Source: Serinicoccus sediminis (GTDB lineage: Bacteria > Actinomycetota > Actinomycetes > Actinomycetales > Dermatophilaceae). From it: a stretch of 62,752 nt of DNA. Below are positions 49,896 to 57,852 of the stretch, piece after piece (within the stretch, counting starts at the first letter, position 1; each line of letters begins with the position of its first letter). A program made the translations under genes and the position numbers. The DNA lies in contig NZ_SDVA01000016.1 of NCBI RefSeq assembly GCF_004153545.1, forward strand, positions 1-62,752, given 5' to 3'. The notes beneath the pieces are model-generated. The model was not told the DNA's origin. It saw only the letters and a list, made by a program, of their open reading frames with translations, and searched no databases.

Positions 49896-50431
49896 CACGC
49901 ACCTCCGAGGAGAGTTCGGAGCCGTGCCAGGGTTCGGTTCGTATGGGTCTTGACGGTGCCCAGCGGCAGGTCGAGCCGTTCGGCGATCTCTCGCTGGGTG
50001 AGGTCCTCGACATAGGCGAGCAGGATGATACGGCGCTGCGGGTCGCCGATCCGCTCGAGCTCCTCGTAGACGGTGAGCAGGTCGGTGCTGTCGGCCGCCG
50101 TCCAGGCGGCGTCGTCGGGGACGTCGTCCTGCTCCTGGGCGACGGGCGCCTGCCGCTGCCGGGCCCGGAGCTGGTCGGCGATGCGGCGTCGGGTGATGCC
50201 GACCAGCCACGCCCCCAGCGGCGCGGACCCGCGGTCGTAGGTCGTCCGGCCCCGCCACGCCGAGACGAAGACGGCCTGGGTGACGTCGTCCGCGTCGTCG
50301 GGGCCGACCGCGCGTCGGGCGAGCCCGTGGACCAGACCGCCCCACCGGCGGTAGGCGCGCTCGAGGGCGTCGGGCTCGGCGTTCTCCCACGCCACGGCGA
50401 TCTCGTCGTCATCGCCGACCTCCACGCTCAT
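49895..50431 (-). CDS. ECF sigma factor (SigK-like)
   Basis: A 178-residue sigma70-family ECF protein: region 2 at about 24-95 (GPDDADDVTQAVFVSAWRG), region 4 at about 120-175 (DLTQREIAERLDLPLGTVKTHTNRTLARLRTLL). It pairs with the RskA-like protein. Its target promoters are unknown; PPOX- and TspO-like genes downstream are candidates because they follow in one unit. ATG 50431 has a standard spacing from the upstream region. Confidence 0.92.
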   Translation of the reverse strand: MSVEVGDDDEIAVAWENAEPDALERAYRRWGGLVHGLARRAVGPDDADDVTQAVFVSAWRGRTTYDRGSAPLGAWLVGITRRRIADQLRARQRQAPVAQEQDDVPDDAAWTAADSTDLLTVYEELERIGDPQRRIILLAYVEDLTQREIAERLDLPLGTVKTHTNRTLARLRTLLGGA

Positions 50432-50481
50432 GGCGCAACCCTAGGCGACCCGGCAGCCTCGGGTGGGACGGTGCGGCGCGG

Positions 50482-51243
50482 TCAGGGGACCGGCGTGGCC
50501 GTGATGACGAGGTTGTCGGTGTAGCTCCCGGCGCGTTCGGACCACTCGCCGGTGCAGGTGACGAGCTGCAGGCGCGGCTCTCCCTCGCGGTCGAAGAGGT
50601 CATCGACGGGTAGCTCCTTCTTGTCGGTCGTCCGCCGGGCGGTGACGACGTAGTCGAGACGGGAGCCGTCCTCCCGGACGATCGTGACCGGGGTGCCCTG
50701 CTCGGCGTCGTTGAGGGCCATGAAGGCTCCGGGGCCGGCGAGGTCGTCGACGTGGCCCGCGACCACGGCCGACCCGGCCTCCCCGGGCGCCGGACCGTGG
50801 CGGTACCACCCGGCCCGGTCGGCGTCCTCGGGGATCTGCATCAGCCCGTCACCGGTGACGCCGACGGCGTCCAGCGGCACGTCCAGGCCCAGGCTGGGGG
50901 CCAGCAGTCGGGTCGGGGCGGGTTGGCGCTCCTCGCCGACGGCCTCCACGGAGGCGTCCCGGACGTCCGGACGGGGCACCGCCACCCGCGGGGCGGCGCG
51001 CCCCGCGGGTGGCTCGGCCCCACCCTCCCCCGGCAGCGCCGCGGTGGGGACAGGGTCCACCGCGGCGCCGGGTGCTGCCGGACCGGTCGGGGTCGCAGGG
51101 GCAGGCGCCCCGAAGTCGGCAGCAGCGGGGAGCGGTCCGCGCTGCAGGGCCCACAGGGCCGAGACGAGGACCGCGAGGCTGATGAGCAGGGCCGCCGCCG
51201 CGGCCGGTGAGAACCGGCCGCGGCGGGGCTGGGTCCGGGGCAA
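50482..51243 (-). CDS. Class F sortase
   Basis: A 253-residue membrane-anchored transpeptidase: N-terminal helix (about 13-33), a Pro/Ala-rich spacer, then the sortase barrel with H164 (VAGHVDD) and C230 (LQLVTCTGEW); R237 is the nearest downstream Arg, and YTDNLVI follows. All catalytic elements of class F appear present. It is 4 nt after the DUF4397 gene, a pair often seen in actinobacteria, so that protein is the likely substrate. A second class F sortase lies at the window end. Confidence 0.88.
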   Translation of the reverse strand: MPRTQPRRGRFSPAAAAALLISLAVLVSALWALQRGPLPAAADFGAPAPATPTGPAAPGAAVDPVPTAALPGEGGAEPPAGRAAPRVAVPRPDVRDASVEAVGEERQPAPTRLLAPSLGLDVPLDAVGVTGDGLMQIPEDADRAGWYRHGPAPGEAGSAVVAGHVDDLAGPGAFMALNDAEQGTPVTIVREDGSRLDYVVTARRTTDKKELPVDDLFDREGEPRLQLVTCTGEWSERAGSYTDNLVITATPVP

Positions 51244-51246
51244 GGG

Positions 51247-52059
51247 TCAGGCGACCTCGCGACGGACCAGGCGGCTGCCGGCGAGCACCGCGCCCGCAGC
51301 GCCGGCCATGAGGAGCACGGTCAGCACCCCGGTCGAGGTGGCGGCACCACCCAGGCCGGAGGGCACACCACCCGGGTCGCCGTGCAGGCCGTCGATCGTC
51401 TGGACCGCGAGGTCCAGGGTGCCCTCCTCGGCGGAGCCCCACGCGTAGACGATCGTGTTGGTGCCCTCGGCGAGATCGAGGTCGGCCGGGCCGATGACGA
51501 CGTCCTCGGTGCCCGCGAGCACCACGTCCGCCGAGACGGTGCCGGCGTCCAGGTTCAGCACCTCCTCGTTCGGGTTGGTCAGCCCCTCGATGACCGGGCT
51601 GCCCCCCGCACGGACGTCGACCGCCGGGGCGGCGGCGGCGTGCCGGACGGTGAGCCGGGCCTGGCCGGCGTCCAGCGTCGAGGTGTCGTTGACGAAGGCG
51701 GAGAGCATCGGGGTGCCGTCCTCGGCCAGGTGTGCGGCGAGGGTGATGTTGGCACCGGCCGGCACCTCCAGGCCCTCGGCCGAGATCGCCGGCTCCGCGG
51801 ACTCGGGGTCGTCGCCGTCGGCGTAGACCGCGACGTCGTAGCTGCCCTCGGGCAGCATCAGCGGGTCGGTCAGCGTGCCCGGCTCGAAGTCGGGGACGGT
51901 CTCCTCGCCGTTGACGTAGACGTCGACGGTCAGACCGGGCACGGCGTGCAGCACGGAGACGGTGGCCTCGTGGTTGTCGGCCATGGCCGGGGTGGCGAGT
52001 GCCGTGGCGCCGGCGCCGGCCAGCAGGGCCGCCGTGGTGGTCGCAGTGATCTTCCGCAT
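51247..52059 (-). CDS. DUF4397 surface protein, probable sortase substrate
   Basis: A 270-residue exported protein: signal peptide 1-27, two DUF4397 beta domains (VSVLHAVPGLTVDVYVNGE and RLTVRHAAAAPAVDVRAGG), a C-terminal helix near 240-260 and a positive tail RLVRREVA. This is a wall-sorting layout, but there is no LPXTG; the candidate motif before the helix is PSGLGGAATSTG. Start ATG 52059 (AAGGAG). The class F sortase follows at once. It is divergent from the 77-aa/FHA operon. Confidence 0.85.
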   Translation of the reverse strand: MRKITATTTAALLAGAGATALATPAMADNHEATVSVLHAVPGLTVDVYVNGEETVPDFEPGTLTDPLMLPEGSYDVAVYADGDDPESAEPAISAEGLEVPAGANITLAAHLAEDGTPMLSAFVNDTSTLDAGQARLTVRHAAAAPAVDVRAGGSPVIEGLTNPNEEVLNLDAGTVSADVVLAGTEDVVIGPADLDLAEGTNTIVYAWGSAEEGTLDLAVQTIDGLHGDPGGVPSGLGGAATSTGVLTVLLMAGAAGAVLAGSRLVRREVA

Positions 52060-52146
52060 GAGGGGTGCTCCTTCATCGCAGCTGGGGCAGACCTGTTCTG
52101 CCCTCACCGACCACTACGGCCGTACCCCGCCGAGCGGATTCAGCCT

Positions 52147-52166
52147 TTGTCCACAGTTTGTCCGCA
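52147..52166 (+). promoter_or_regulatory. Two adjacent DnaA-box-like sequences
   Basis: TTGTCCACA (52147-52155) equals the consensus DnaA box of high-GC actinobacteria; TTGTCCGCA (52158-52166) differs by one base. An overlapping inverted repeat CCACAGT/ACTGTGG (52151-52157 and 52168-52174) is also present. They lie upstream of the promoter-like site at 52196. Two boxes are too few for an origin. Confidence 0.4.
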
Positions 52167-52195
52167 GACTGTGGATCGTCGGGCCGGACGTGCGG

Positions 52196-52224
52196 TTGCG
52201 CGTGCCGGGGAGCCGGTCCATAGT
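52196..52224 (+). promoter_or_regulatory. Promoter-like sequence for the 77-aa/FHA operon
   Basis: TTGCGC (52196-52201) and CATAGT (52219-52224) have a 17-nt spacer. The predicted start near 52231 precedes an inverted repeat at 52236-52256 and ATG 52277. Confidence 0.45.
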
Positions 52225-52235
52225 GGGAAAACCTT

Positions 52236-52256
52236 GAACACACATTGGACGTGTTC
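52236..52256. promoter_or_regulatory. Inverted repeat GAACAC-N9-GTGTTC, possible operator
   Basis: Six-bp perfect arms at 52236-52241 and 52251-52256. It sits just after the predicted transcription start, a place where a repressor would block elongation or where the RNA would fold near the ribosome site (GAGGAGC). Confidence 0.45.
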
Positions 52257-52276
52257 ATCGACGTGAGGAGCTGAGC

Positions 52277-52510
52277 ATGAGCGAGCAGCACGGACAGATG
52301 ACCGGCACCACCGGTGAGACCGTCTCCTGGACCGACCTGGGCAAGGAGATGTGGAACTACCTCACCGGCCAGGGCGCCGCCATCAACTACACCTTCCGGG
52401 ACATGTCCGTGGAGGTGCCCCGCGACACCGGTCCCGATGCGCCGCGCGCGACGTGGAAGCTGGACGGCACGCTGCGCATCACCACCGAGGACCGCGAGCA
52501 CCAGGGCTGA
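52277..52510 (+). CDS. Small conserved-looking protein of unknown function (77 aa)
   Basis: A 77-residue cytoplasmic protein with an amphipathic helix (TDLGKEMWNYLTGQGAAI) and a beta part (INYTFRDMSVEVPRDT, TWKLDGTLRITTED). No signal peptide, no cysteines, no recognised family. It is followed by the FHA protein after 3 nt. GAGGAGC precedes ATG 52277. Codon bias fits a real gene. It may be an adaptor for FHA-dependent signalling; the WxxxLG spacing does not make it a WXG100 protein. Confidence 0.75.
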   Translation: MSEQHGQMTGTTGETVSWTDLGKEMWNYLTGQGAAINYTFRDMSVEVPRDTGPDAPRATWKLDGTLRITTEDREHQG

Positions 52511-52513
52511 GTG

Positions 52514-53395
52514 ATGGCGGAACAGCTGCGGGTGGACGCCGACCTGACGCTGACGGTCTCGACACCCGCGTCCGGCCCGGGGACGGAGGAGGAGCAGCTC
52601 ACCGCGCGCATCGTCGGCACCGGGGCGGAGATCGAGGTCACCCTCGACCGCCTCGTCGGCCTGCCCGTCGGCATGGGCCGACGCCGGGCGGCCGACCTCG
52701 CCTCCGACGTGGGGACGGTCCTGGCCGACGCCGGGCTCACCGTGGTCGTCTCCGGACCGGACGGACCGGTGCTCGCCGTGGGCGCGGTGCGGTCCCGGTT
52801 CCTGGACCGGGCCGTCACCGGCTCCCGGCACGTCGCGGTCCGGGACCGGCGGGCCGCCCTCCGCCTGCTCCGGCGGTCGGACGGTGAGGGCCCGTCGCTC
52901 GCGGACCTCACCCCGCCCGGCACGCCGTGGCCGCTCGTGCCCGTGGCCCCGCCACGACGGCGACGCCGGGTGACCACCACGCACGACCCCCTGGGCCGCG
53001 GCGAACCCCGGCTGGTCTACTACCTCCCACCCGGACCGGAGCGCGGCAGCCCCCGGCAGACCGCGTTCCTGCGGCGGGGCACGACCACCATCGGCTCCGA
53101 CCCCGGCAACGACGTGGTGGTGCCCGAGCTGGCCGCCCACCACGCCGAGGTGCGCCGCAACCCGCAGGACGACGAGTACCTCGTCCACGCGGTCGACGGA
53201 GACGTCTCGGTCGCCGGGGCCGTGGTCGAGGAGGGCGTCGTGCTCCGCACCGGCGCCACCGTGACCTGCGGCGAGCAGCGCTTCGTCTACGTCCGCGAGG
53301 AGTTCGCCGACCACGGCCGCCCCTACGGCGGACGCGAGGGCGGGGAGTTCAGCCGGCAGCGGCCGCAGCGGCGGCCGGAGCGCTACGAGCGCTGA
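52514..53395 (+). CDS. FHA-domain protein
   Basis: A 293-residue cytoplasmic protein: N-terminal region of about 140 residues without known domain (VDADLTLTVSTPASG, VTLDRLVGLPVGMG), a Pro/Arg linker, and a C-terminal FHA domain at about 185-275 (TTIGSDPGNDVVVPELAAHHAEV, with the Ser/His positions for phosphothreonine recognition). FHA domains read Ser/Thr-kinase signals. ATG 52514 is chosen over GTG 52511. Its stop codon lies in the outer arm of a terminator hairpin. It is the partner of the 77-aa protein. Confidence 0.85.
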   Translation: MAEQLRVDADLTLTVSTPASGPGTEEEQLTARIVGTGAEIEVTLDRLVGLPVGMGRRRAADLASDVGTVLADAGLTVVVSGPDGPVLAVGAVRSRFLDRAVTGSRHVAVRDRRAALRLLRRSDGEGPSLADLTPPGTPWPLVPVAPPRRRRRVTTTHDPLGRGEPRLVYYLPPGPERGSPRQTAFLRRGTTTIGSDPGNDVVVPELAAHHAEVRRNPQDDEYLVHAVDGDVSVAGAVVEEGVVLRTGATVTCGEQRFVYVREEFADHGRPYGGREGGEFSRQRPQRRPERYER

Positions 53396-53458
53396 CCGGG
53401 GCCGCCTGTCGGCGCGCCGCGGTCTCCTCGGGGCGTCCCCGGGCAGGCACCCCGGTCA
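53393..53458. terminator. Bidirectional terminator containing both stop codons
   Basis: TGACCGGGG (53393-53401) pairs with CCCCGGTCA (53450-53458), and GCCTG (53404-53408) with CAGGC (53444-53448). The outermost bases are the TGA stops of the convergent FHA and GntR genes, so the two genes share one compact termination structure. Confidence 0.65.
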
Positions 53459-54157
53459 GGACAGGAAGCCGCGCAGCAGCGCGGCCGTGCCCTCCAGGTG
53501 CTCGTGCATGGCCTCCTCGGCGGCCGCCGGGCGGCCGGCCAGCACCGCTGCCACCACGGCCTCGTGCTGGTCGGTCGAGTGCACGAGGTTGGTGGGCAGC
53601 AGCGGGATGCGGTCGAGCATCGCGTTGACCCGGTCCCGCACGTCGGCCACGACCCCGGTGAGGCTGGGTGATCCACCCAGCTCGGCCAGGGTGAGGTGCA
53701 GCCGGGCGTCCAGGGGCCGGTACTGCTCCACGCCGGCGCCCGCGCAGTCCGTGGCCACCGTGCGCAGCCGCTGCCGTTCCTGCTCGGTCAGCCCCCGACG
53801 GGCGGCGAGCGCGGCCGCCGCCGGTTCGACGATCGACCTGAGCGTGAGCAGGTCCTCGACCTCGGCCGGGTCCAGCGCACCCCCGCCCCGCCGCGTCGGC
53901 AGGACCTGCGAGACGTGCGTGCCGCCATACCTCCCACGGGTGACGGTGACGTAGCCGGCCTGCTGCAGCTCCCCCAGCACCTCCCGCAGGGTGGTGCGCG
54001 ACACCCGCAGCGACTCGGCCAGGTCGCGCTCGGCCGGCAGCTTGGTCCCCGGCGGGAAGGTGCCCAGCCGCAGCAGCCGCAGCAGGTGCTCCATCGTCTC
54101 CTCGAAGACGTTCCCGCTGCGCACGGGGCGGACCTGCGGCACCTCCGACGACGACAT
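53456..54157 (-). CDS. GntR-family regulator (FadR subfamily)
   Basis: A 233-residue regulator: winged HTH at about 14-78 (GTKLPAERDLAESLRVSRTTLREVL) and a C-terminal FCD helical domain (LRSIVEPAAAALAARR, RLHLTLAELGG, HEAVVAAVLAGR) that usually binds a carboxylate effector through a metal. It is divergent from the permease-GS operon and should control it; a palindromic site lies between them. ATG 54157; a basic N terminus upstream is not supported. Confidence 0.9.
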   Translation of the reverse strand: MSSSEVPQVRPVRSGNVFEETMEHLLRLLRLGTFPPGTKLPAERDLAESLRVSRTTLREVLGELQQAGYVTVTRGRYGGTHVSQVLPTRRGGGALDPAEVEDLLTLRSIVEPAAAALAARRGLTEQERQRLRTVATDCAGAGVEQYRPLDARLHLTLAELGGSPSLTGVVADVRDRVNAMLDRIPLLPTNLVHSTDQHEAVVAAVLAGRPAAAEEAMHEHLEGTAALLRGFLS

Positions 54158-54224
54158 GGCACCCAACCTAGGCGCCGCGAACCCTTGACGGGGCCGCCCG
54201 GGGACACCAGACTCACCCGCAGAC

Positions 54225-54248
54225 CAATGGACCATCCCTGATCCATTG
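54225..54248. promoter_or_regulatory. Operator-like inverted repeat for the GntR regulator
   Basis: CAATGGA (54225-54231) and TCCATTG (54242-54248) are perfect 7-bp arms with a 10-nt spacer, in the 109-bp divergent region 19 nt before ATG 54267. A repressor bound here would block the amine operon. Confidence 0.6.
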
Positions 54249-54266
54249 ACTCCAGGAAGGTTCGCC

Positions 54267-55700
54267 ATGGCCAAGCGCAGGGTCGACTACCAGAACGTCG
54301 CGGACGACTACCACCAGCACCGGCAGCTGAAGAAGGGTGCGGCCGGCTGGATCCTGCTGGCCGGCCTGGGGGTCAGCTACGTCATCTCCGGCGACTTCGC
54401 CGGGTGGAACTTCGGCATCGACGAGGGCGGGTGGGGCGGTCTGCTCATCGCCACCGTCCTCATGGCGGTGATGTACACCTGCATGGTCCTCGGCCTGGCG
54501 GAGATGTCCTCCACCCTGCCGACCGCGGGCGCCGGCTACGGCTTCGCCCGGCGAGCGCTCGGCCCCCTGGGCGGCTACGCGACCGGCGTCGCGGTGCTCA
54601 TCGAGTATGCCGTCGCGCCGGCGGCCATCGCGGTGTTCATCGGCGGTTACGTGGAGGCGCTGGGGCTCTTCGGGCTGACCAACGGCTGGCCGATCTACCT
54701 CGTCGCCTACCTGGTCTTCATCGGGCTGCACGTGTGGGGTGTCGGCGAGGCGCTCAAGGTGATGTTCGCCATCACCGCCATCGCCGTCGTGGCGCTCGTC
54801 GCGACCGTGCTGGGCCTGCTGCCCCACTTCCGCGTCGACAACCTCTTCGACATCACCGTCACCGACGCCGCGGGCGCCAGCGCCTTCCTGCCCTACGGGT
54901 TCGCCGGGGCGCTCGCCGCGCTGGTCTACGGCATCTGGTTCTTCCTGGCCGTCGAGGGCGTGCCGCTGGCCGCGGAGGAGACCTCGGACCCCAAGCGCGA
55001 CATGCCGCGCGGCATCATCGTGGCGATGGGCGTCCTGCTCGTCTTCGCCGCCTTCATGCTCGTGCTGGTGCCGGGCTCGGCGGGGGCGGAGACCGTGCGC
55101 GACTCCGACAACCCGCTGCCGCTCGCGCTGCGCACCGCGCTGGGCGACGACTCCGCCATCGCCGGCTTCGTCAACTACGCCGGGCTCGCGGGGCTCATCG
55201 CCAGCTTCTTCTCCATCATCTACGCCTACTCCCGGCAGCTCTTCGCGCTGTCCCGGGCCGGCTACCTGCCCCGAGTCCTGTCGATCACCGGGTCGCGCCA
55301 GACGCCGTGGGTAGCCCTCCTCGTGCCCGGCACCATCGGCTTCCTCCTCGCGGCCATCACCCAGAACGGTGCGCTGCTCATCAACATCGCCGTCTTCGGG
55401 GCGACCGTGTCCTACGTGCTGCTCAACCTCTCGCACATCGTGCTGCGCCGCCGCGAGCCCGACCTCGAGCGCGGCTACCGGACCCCCGGCGGCACGGTCA
55501 CGACCGGCATCGCGCTCGTCCTCAGCGTCGTGGCCGTCATCGCCACCTTCGTCGTCGACATCCTGGCCGCCGGCATCACCGCGGTCGTCTTCGCCGGGTT
55601 CCTCGCCTACTTCTGGTTCTACAGCCGGCACCACCTGGTCTCCTCCGCCCCGGAGGAGGAGTTCGACCAGCTCACCTCAGCCGAAGGAGACCTGCGATGA
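54267..55700 (+). CDS. APC-family amine permease (ethanolamine permease-like)
   Basis: A 477-residue, 12-helix amino acid/polyamine/organocation permease. The region AAGWILLAGLGVSYVISGDFAGWNFG and LVYGIWFFLAVEGVPLAAEET resembles the Eat/ethanolamine permease group. It probably brings in the amine used by the ligase encoded downstream. ATG 54267 (AGGAAGG upstream); its stop overlaps the ligase start (ATGA). It is the first gene of the operon under the GntR site. Confidence 0.9.
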   Translation: MAKRRVDYQNVADDYHQHRQLKKGAAGWILLAGLGVSYVISGDFAGWNFGIDEGGWGGLLIATVLMAVMYTCMVLGLAEMSSTLPTAGAGYGFARRALGPLGGYATGVAVLIEYAVAPAAIAVFIGGYVEALGLFGLTNGWPIYLVAYLVFIGLHVWGVGEALKVMFAITAIAVVALVATVLGLLPHFRVDNLFDITVTDAAGASAFLPYGFAGALAALVYGIWFFLAVEGVPLAAEETSDPKRDMPRGIIVAMGVLLVFAAFMLVLVPGSAGAETVRDSDNPLPLALRTALGDDSAIAGFVNYAGLAGLIASFFSIIYAYSRQLFALSRAGYLPRVLSITGSRQTPWVALLVPGTIGFLLAAITQNGALLINIAVFGATVSYVLLNLSHIVLRRREPDLERGYRTPGGTVTTGIALVLSVVAVIATFVVDILAAGITAVVFAGFLAYFWFYSRHHLVSSAPEEEFDQLTSAEGDLR

Positions 55701-57061
55701 CCCACCCCCGCAGCGAGCGGATGCTCACCGTCGACCAGCTCCGGGCGGGGGTGGCCGACGAGAGCATCGAGACGGTGGTCGTCGCCTTCACCGACATGCA
55801 GGGCCGCCTGCAGGGCAAGTACCTCCACGCCCCGTACTTCGTGGAGCACGCGCTGGGCCACGGCGTGGAGGGGTGCAACTACCTGCTCGCGGTGGACACC
55901 GAGATGAACACCGTCGACGGCTACGCCATCTCCTCGTGGGAGGCGGGCTACGGCGACATGGAGTTCACCCTCGACACCGACACCATCCGTCGGGTGCCGT
56001 GGCTGGAGCGCACGGTGATGATCCAGTGCGACCTCGCGCTCACCGACGGCTCACCGGTGCCGATGTCGCCGCGCTCCATGCTCGCCTCCCAGGTCGAGCG
56101 GGCCGCGGGGCACGGGTGGTCGGCGGTCGCCGGGACCGAGCTGGAGTTCGTCGTCTACCGCGACTCCTACGAGGACGCGTGGGCCAAGGGGTATGCCGGC
56201 CTCACCCCCGCGAACCAGTACAACGTGGACTACTCCATCGTCGGCTCGGGCCGGGTGGAGCCGCTGCTGCGCCGGATCCGCAGCGACATGTTCACCGCGG
56301 GGATGACCGTGGAGTCGGCCAAGGGCGAGTGCAACTTCGGCCAGCACGAGATCGGCTTCCTCTTCGACGACGTCGTGACCACCTGCGACAACCACAGCGT
56401 CTACAAGACCGGCGCCAAGATGATCGCCGCCCAGCTCGGCCAGTCGCTCACCTTCATGGCCAAGCCCAACGAGCGGGAAGGCAACTCCTGCCACATCCAC
56501 CTCTCGCTGCGGGGGCTGGACGGGTCGACCGTCTTCTGGGACGACGGCGGGCGCACGGCGCTCTACGACCACTTCATCGCCGGGGTCCTGGCCACCATGC
56601 GGGAGTTCACCCTCTTCTACGCCCCCAACATCAACTCCTACAAACGCTTCGCCCAGGGCTCCTTCGCCCCGACCGCGGTCGCGTGGGGGCAGGACAACCG
56701 CACCTGCTCGGTGCGCACCGTCGGAGAGGGCAGCGGCGCCCGGATGGAGAACCGCGTCCCCGGTGGCGACTGCAACCCCTACCTCGCGGTCGCGGCCATG
56801 ATGGCCGGCGGCCTGCACGGCATCGAGCAGGAGCTCGAGCTGGAGCCCATGATGACCGGCAACGCCTACGAGTCCGACGCGCCCCTCGTGCCGCACACCC
56901 TCCGCGAGGCCCGTGACCTCTTCGCCGCCTCCGAGGTGGCCCGCGAGGCGTTCGGGCAGGAGGTGGTGGACCACTACGTCAACATGGCCGACGTGGAGAT
57001 CACCGCCTTCGACGCGGCGGTGACCGACTGGGAGCTGCGGCGGGGGTTCGAGCGCCTGTGA
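55697..57061 (+). CDS. Glutamine-synthetase-like gamma-glutamylamine ligase
   Basis: A 454-residue GS-family enzyme of the PuuA/GlnA4 kind: beta-grasp N terminus (VVAFTDMQGRLQGKYLHAP) and catalytic domain with AVDTEMNT, GTELEFVVY (metal-binding Glu), GECNFGQHEIGF, NSCHIHLSLRG (ATP-binding His), APNINSYKRF and RMENRVPGGDCNPYLAVAA. It joins glutamate to an amine with ATP. Lack of the GS adenylylation tyrosine loop and the operon context separate it from true GlnA. With an Eat-like permease and an SDR, ethanolamine is the preferred substrate, as shown for Streptomyces GlnA4; polyamines are the alternative. Confidence 0.9.
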   Translation: MTHPRSERMLTVDQLRAGVADESIETVVVAFTDMQGRLQGKYLHAPYFVEHALGHGVEGCNYLLAVDTEMNTVDGYAISSWEAGYGDMEFTLDTDTIRRVPWLERTVMIQCDLALTDGSPVPMSPRSMLASQVERAAGHGWSAVAGTELEFVVYRDSYEDAWAKGYAGLTPANQYNVDYSIVGSGRVEPLLRRIRSDMFTAGMTVESAKGECNFGQHEIGFLFDDVVTTCDNHSVYKTGAKMIAAQLGQSLTFMAKPNEREGNSCHIHLSLRGLDGSTVFWDDGGRTALYDHFIAGVLATMREFTLFYAPNINSYKRFAQGSFAPTAVAWGQDNRTCSVRTVGEGSGARMENRVPGGDCNPYLAVAAMMAGGLHGIEQELELEPMMTGNAYESDAPLVPHTLREARDLFAASEVAREAFGQEVVDHYVNMADVEITAFDAAVTDWELRRGFERL

Positions 57062-57852
57062 CCGACCGCCCACGCATCGGGCTGACCACCTACTACAAGG
57101 AGGCCGCCTGGGGGGTCTGGCGACGCCAGGCGGCGGTCGTGCCGGCCGTCTACGTCGAGGGGGTCGCCGCGGCGGGCGGCGCCCCGCTGCTGCTGCCGCC
57201 CGTGGGCCTGGACACCTCGGTGCTCGACGTGCTCGACGGCCTCGTCCTCATCGGCGGCGCCGACGTCGACGCGGCGCAGTACGCCGCCGCCCCCCACCCC
57301 AGCACCGCTCCGGAGCCGGTGCGGGACGCCCCCGAGCTCGCGCTGGCGCGCGCCGCCCTGGAGCGGGGGGTCCCGCTGCTCGCGATCTGCCGCGGGGTCC
57401 AGGTGCTCAACGTCGCCCTCGGCGGGACCCTCGACCAGCACCTGCCGGACCGGCTGGGGCACACGGCATACCAGCCGAGCCCCGGCGTCTTCGGCGAGGT
57501 GACCTTCCGCACCGAGCCCGGGTCCCGGATCGCCGACGTCCTCGGGCCGCAGGCGTCCTCGCCGTGCTACCACCACCAGGGGGTCGACCGGGTCGCCGAC
57601 GGGCTCGTCGTCACCGCGCGCTCGGCCGACGGGGTCGTCCAGGCGCTGGAGCCCGCGGAGGCCCCCGGCTGGGCGGTCGGTGTGCAGTTCCACCCTGAGG
57701 AGAACCCGGCCGACCGGCGCCTCTTCCGTGCGCTCGTCCACCAGGCCACCACCCGCACCGCCACCCCCCGACGTGGACAGAGCGCTCCGGGGGACGGGCA
57801 CCAGGAAGCGATGTCCAGCACCACCGCAGGAGAGGAGAGATCGACCGTATGA
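57058..57852 (+). CDS. Gamma-glutamyl hydrolase, class I GATase fold (PuuD-like)
   Basis: A 264-residue amidase with catalytic C111 (LAICRGVQVLN) and H212/E214 (VQFHPEEN), family peptidase C26. PuuD cuts gamma-glutamyl-GABA; here it would free glutamate from the oxidised amine, e.g. gamma-glutamylglycine. GTG 57058 overlaps the ligase stop and ATGA at its end overlaps the aldehyde dehydrogenase start. The C-terminal 30 residues after TTRTATPRRGQ are extra and polar. Confidence 0.9.
   Translation: MTDRPRIGLTTYYKEAAWGVWRRQAAVVPAVYVEGVAAAGGAPLLLPPVGLDTSVLDVLDGLVLIGGADVDAAQYAAAPHPSTAPEPVRDAPELALARAALERGVPLLAICRGVQVLNVALGGTLDQHLPDRLGHTAYQPSPGVFGEVTFRTEPGSRIADVLGPQASSPCYHHQGVDRVADGLVVTARSADGVVQALEPAEAPGWAVGVQFHPEENPADRRLFRALVHQATTRTATPRRGQSAPGDGHQEAMSSTTAGEERSTV

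Noticed and set aside
52147-52174. Replication origin
   Set aside because: Only two DnaA-like boxes and no dnaA, dnaN or AT-rich unwinding region nearby; treated as regulatory.
53896-54246. Longer N terminus for the GntR regulator from ATG 54274
   Set aside because: It would read through the operator and divergent promoter; ATG 54157 gives the normal short N terminus before the HTH.
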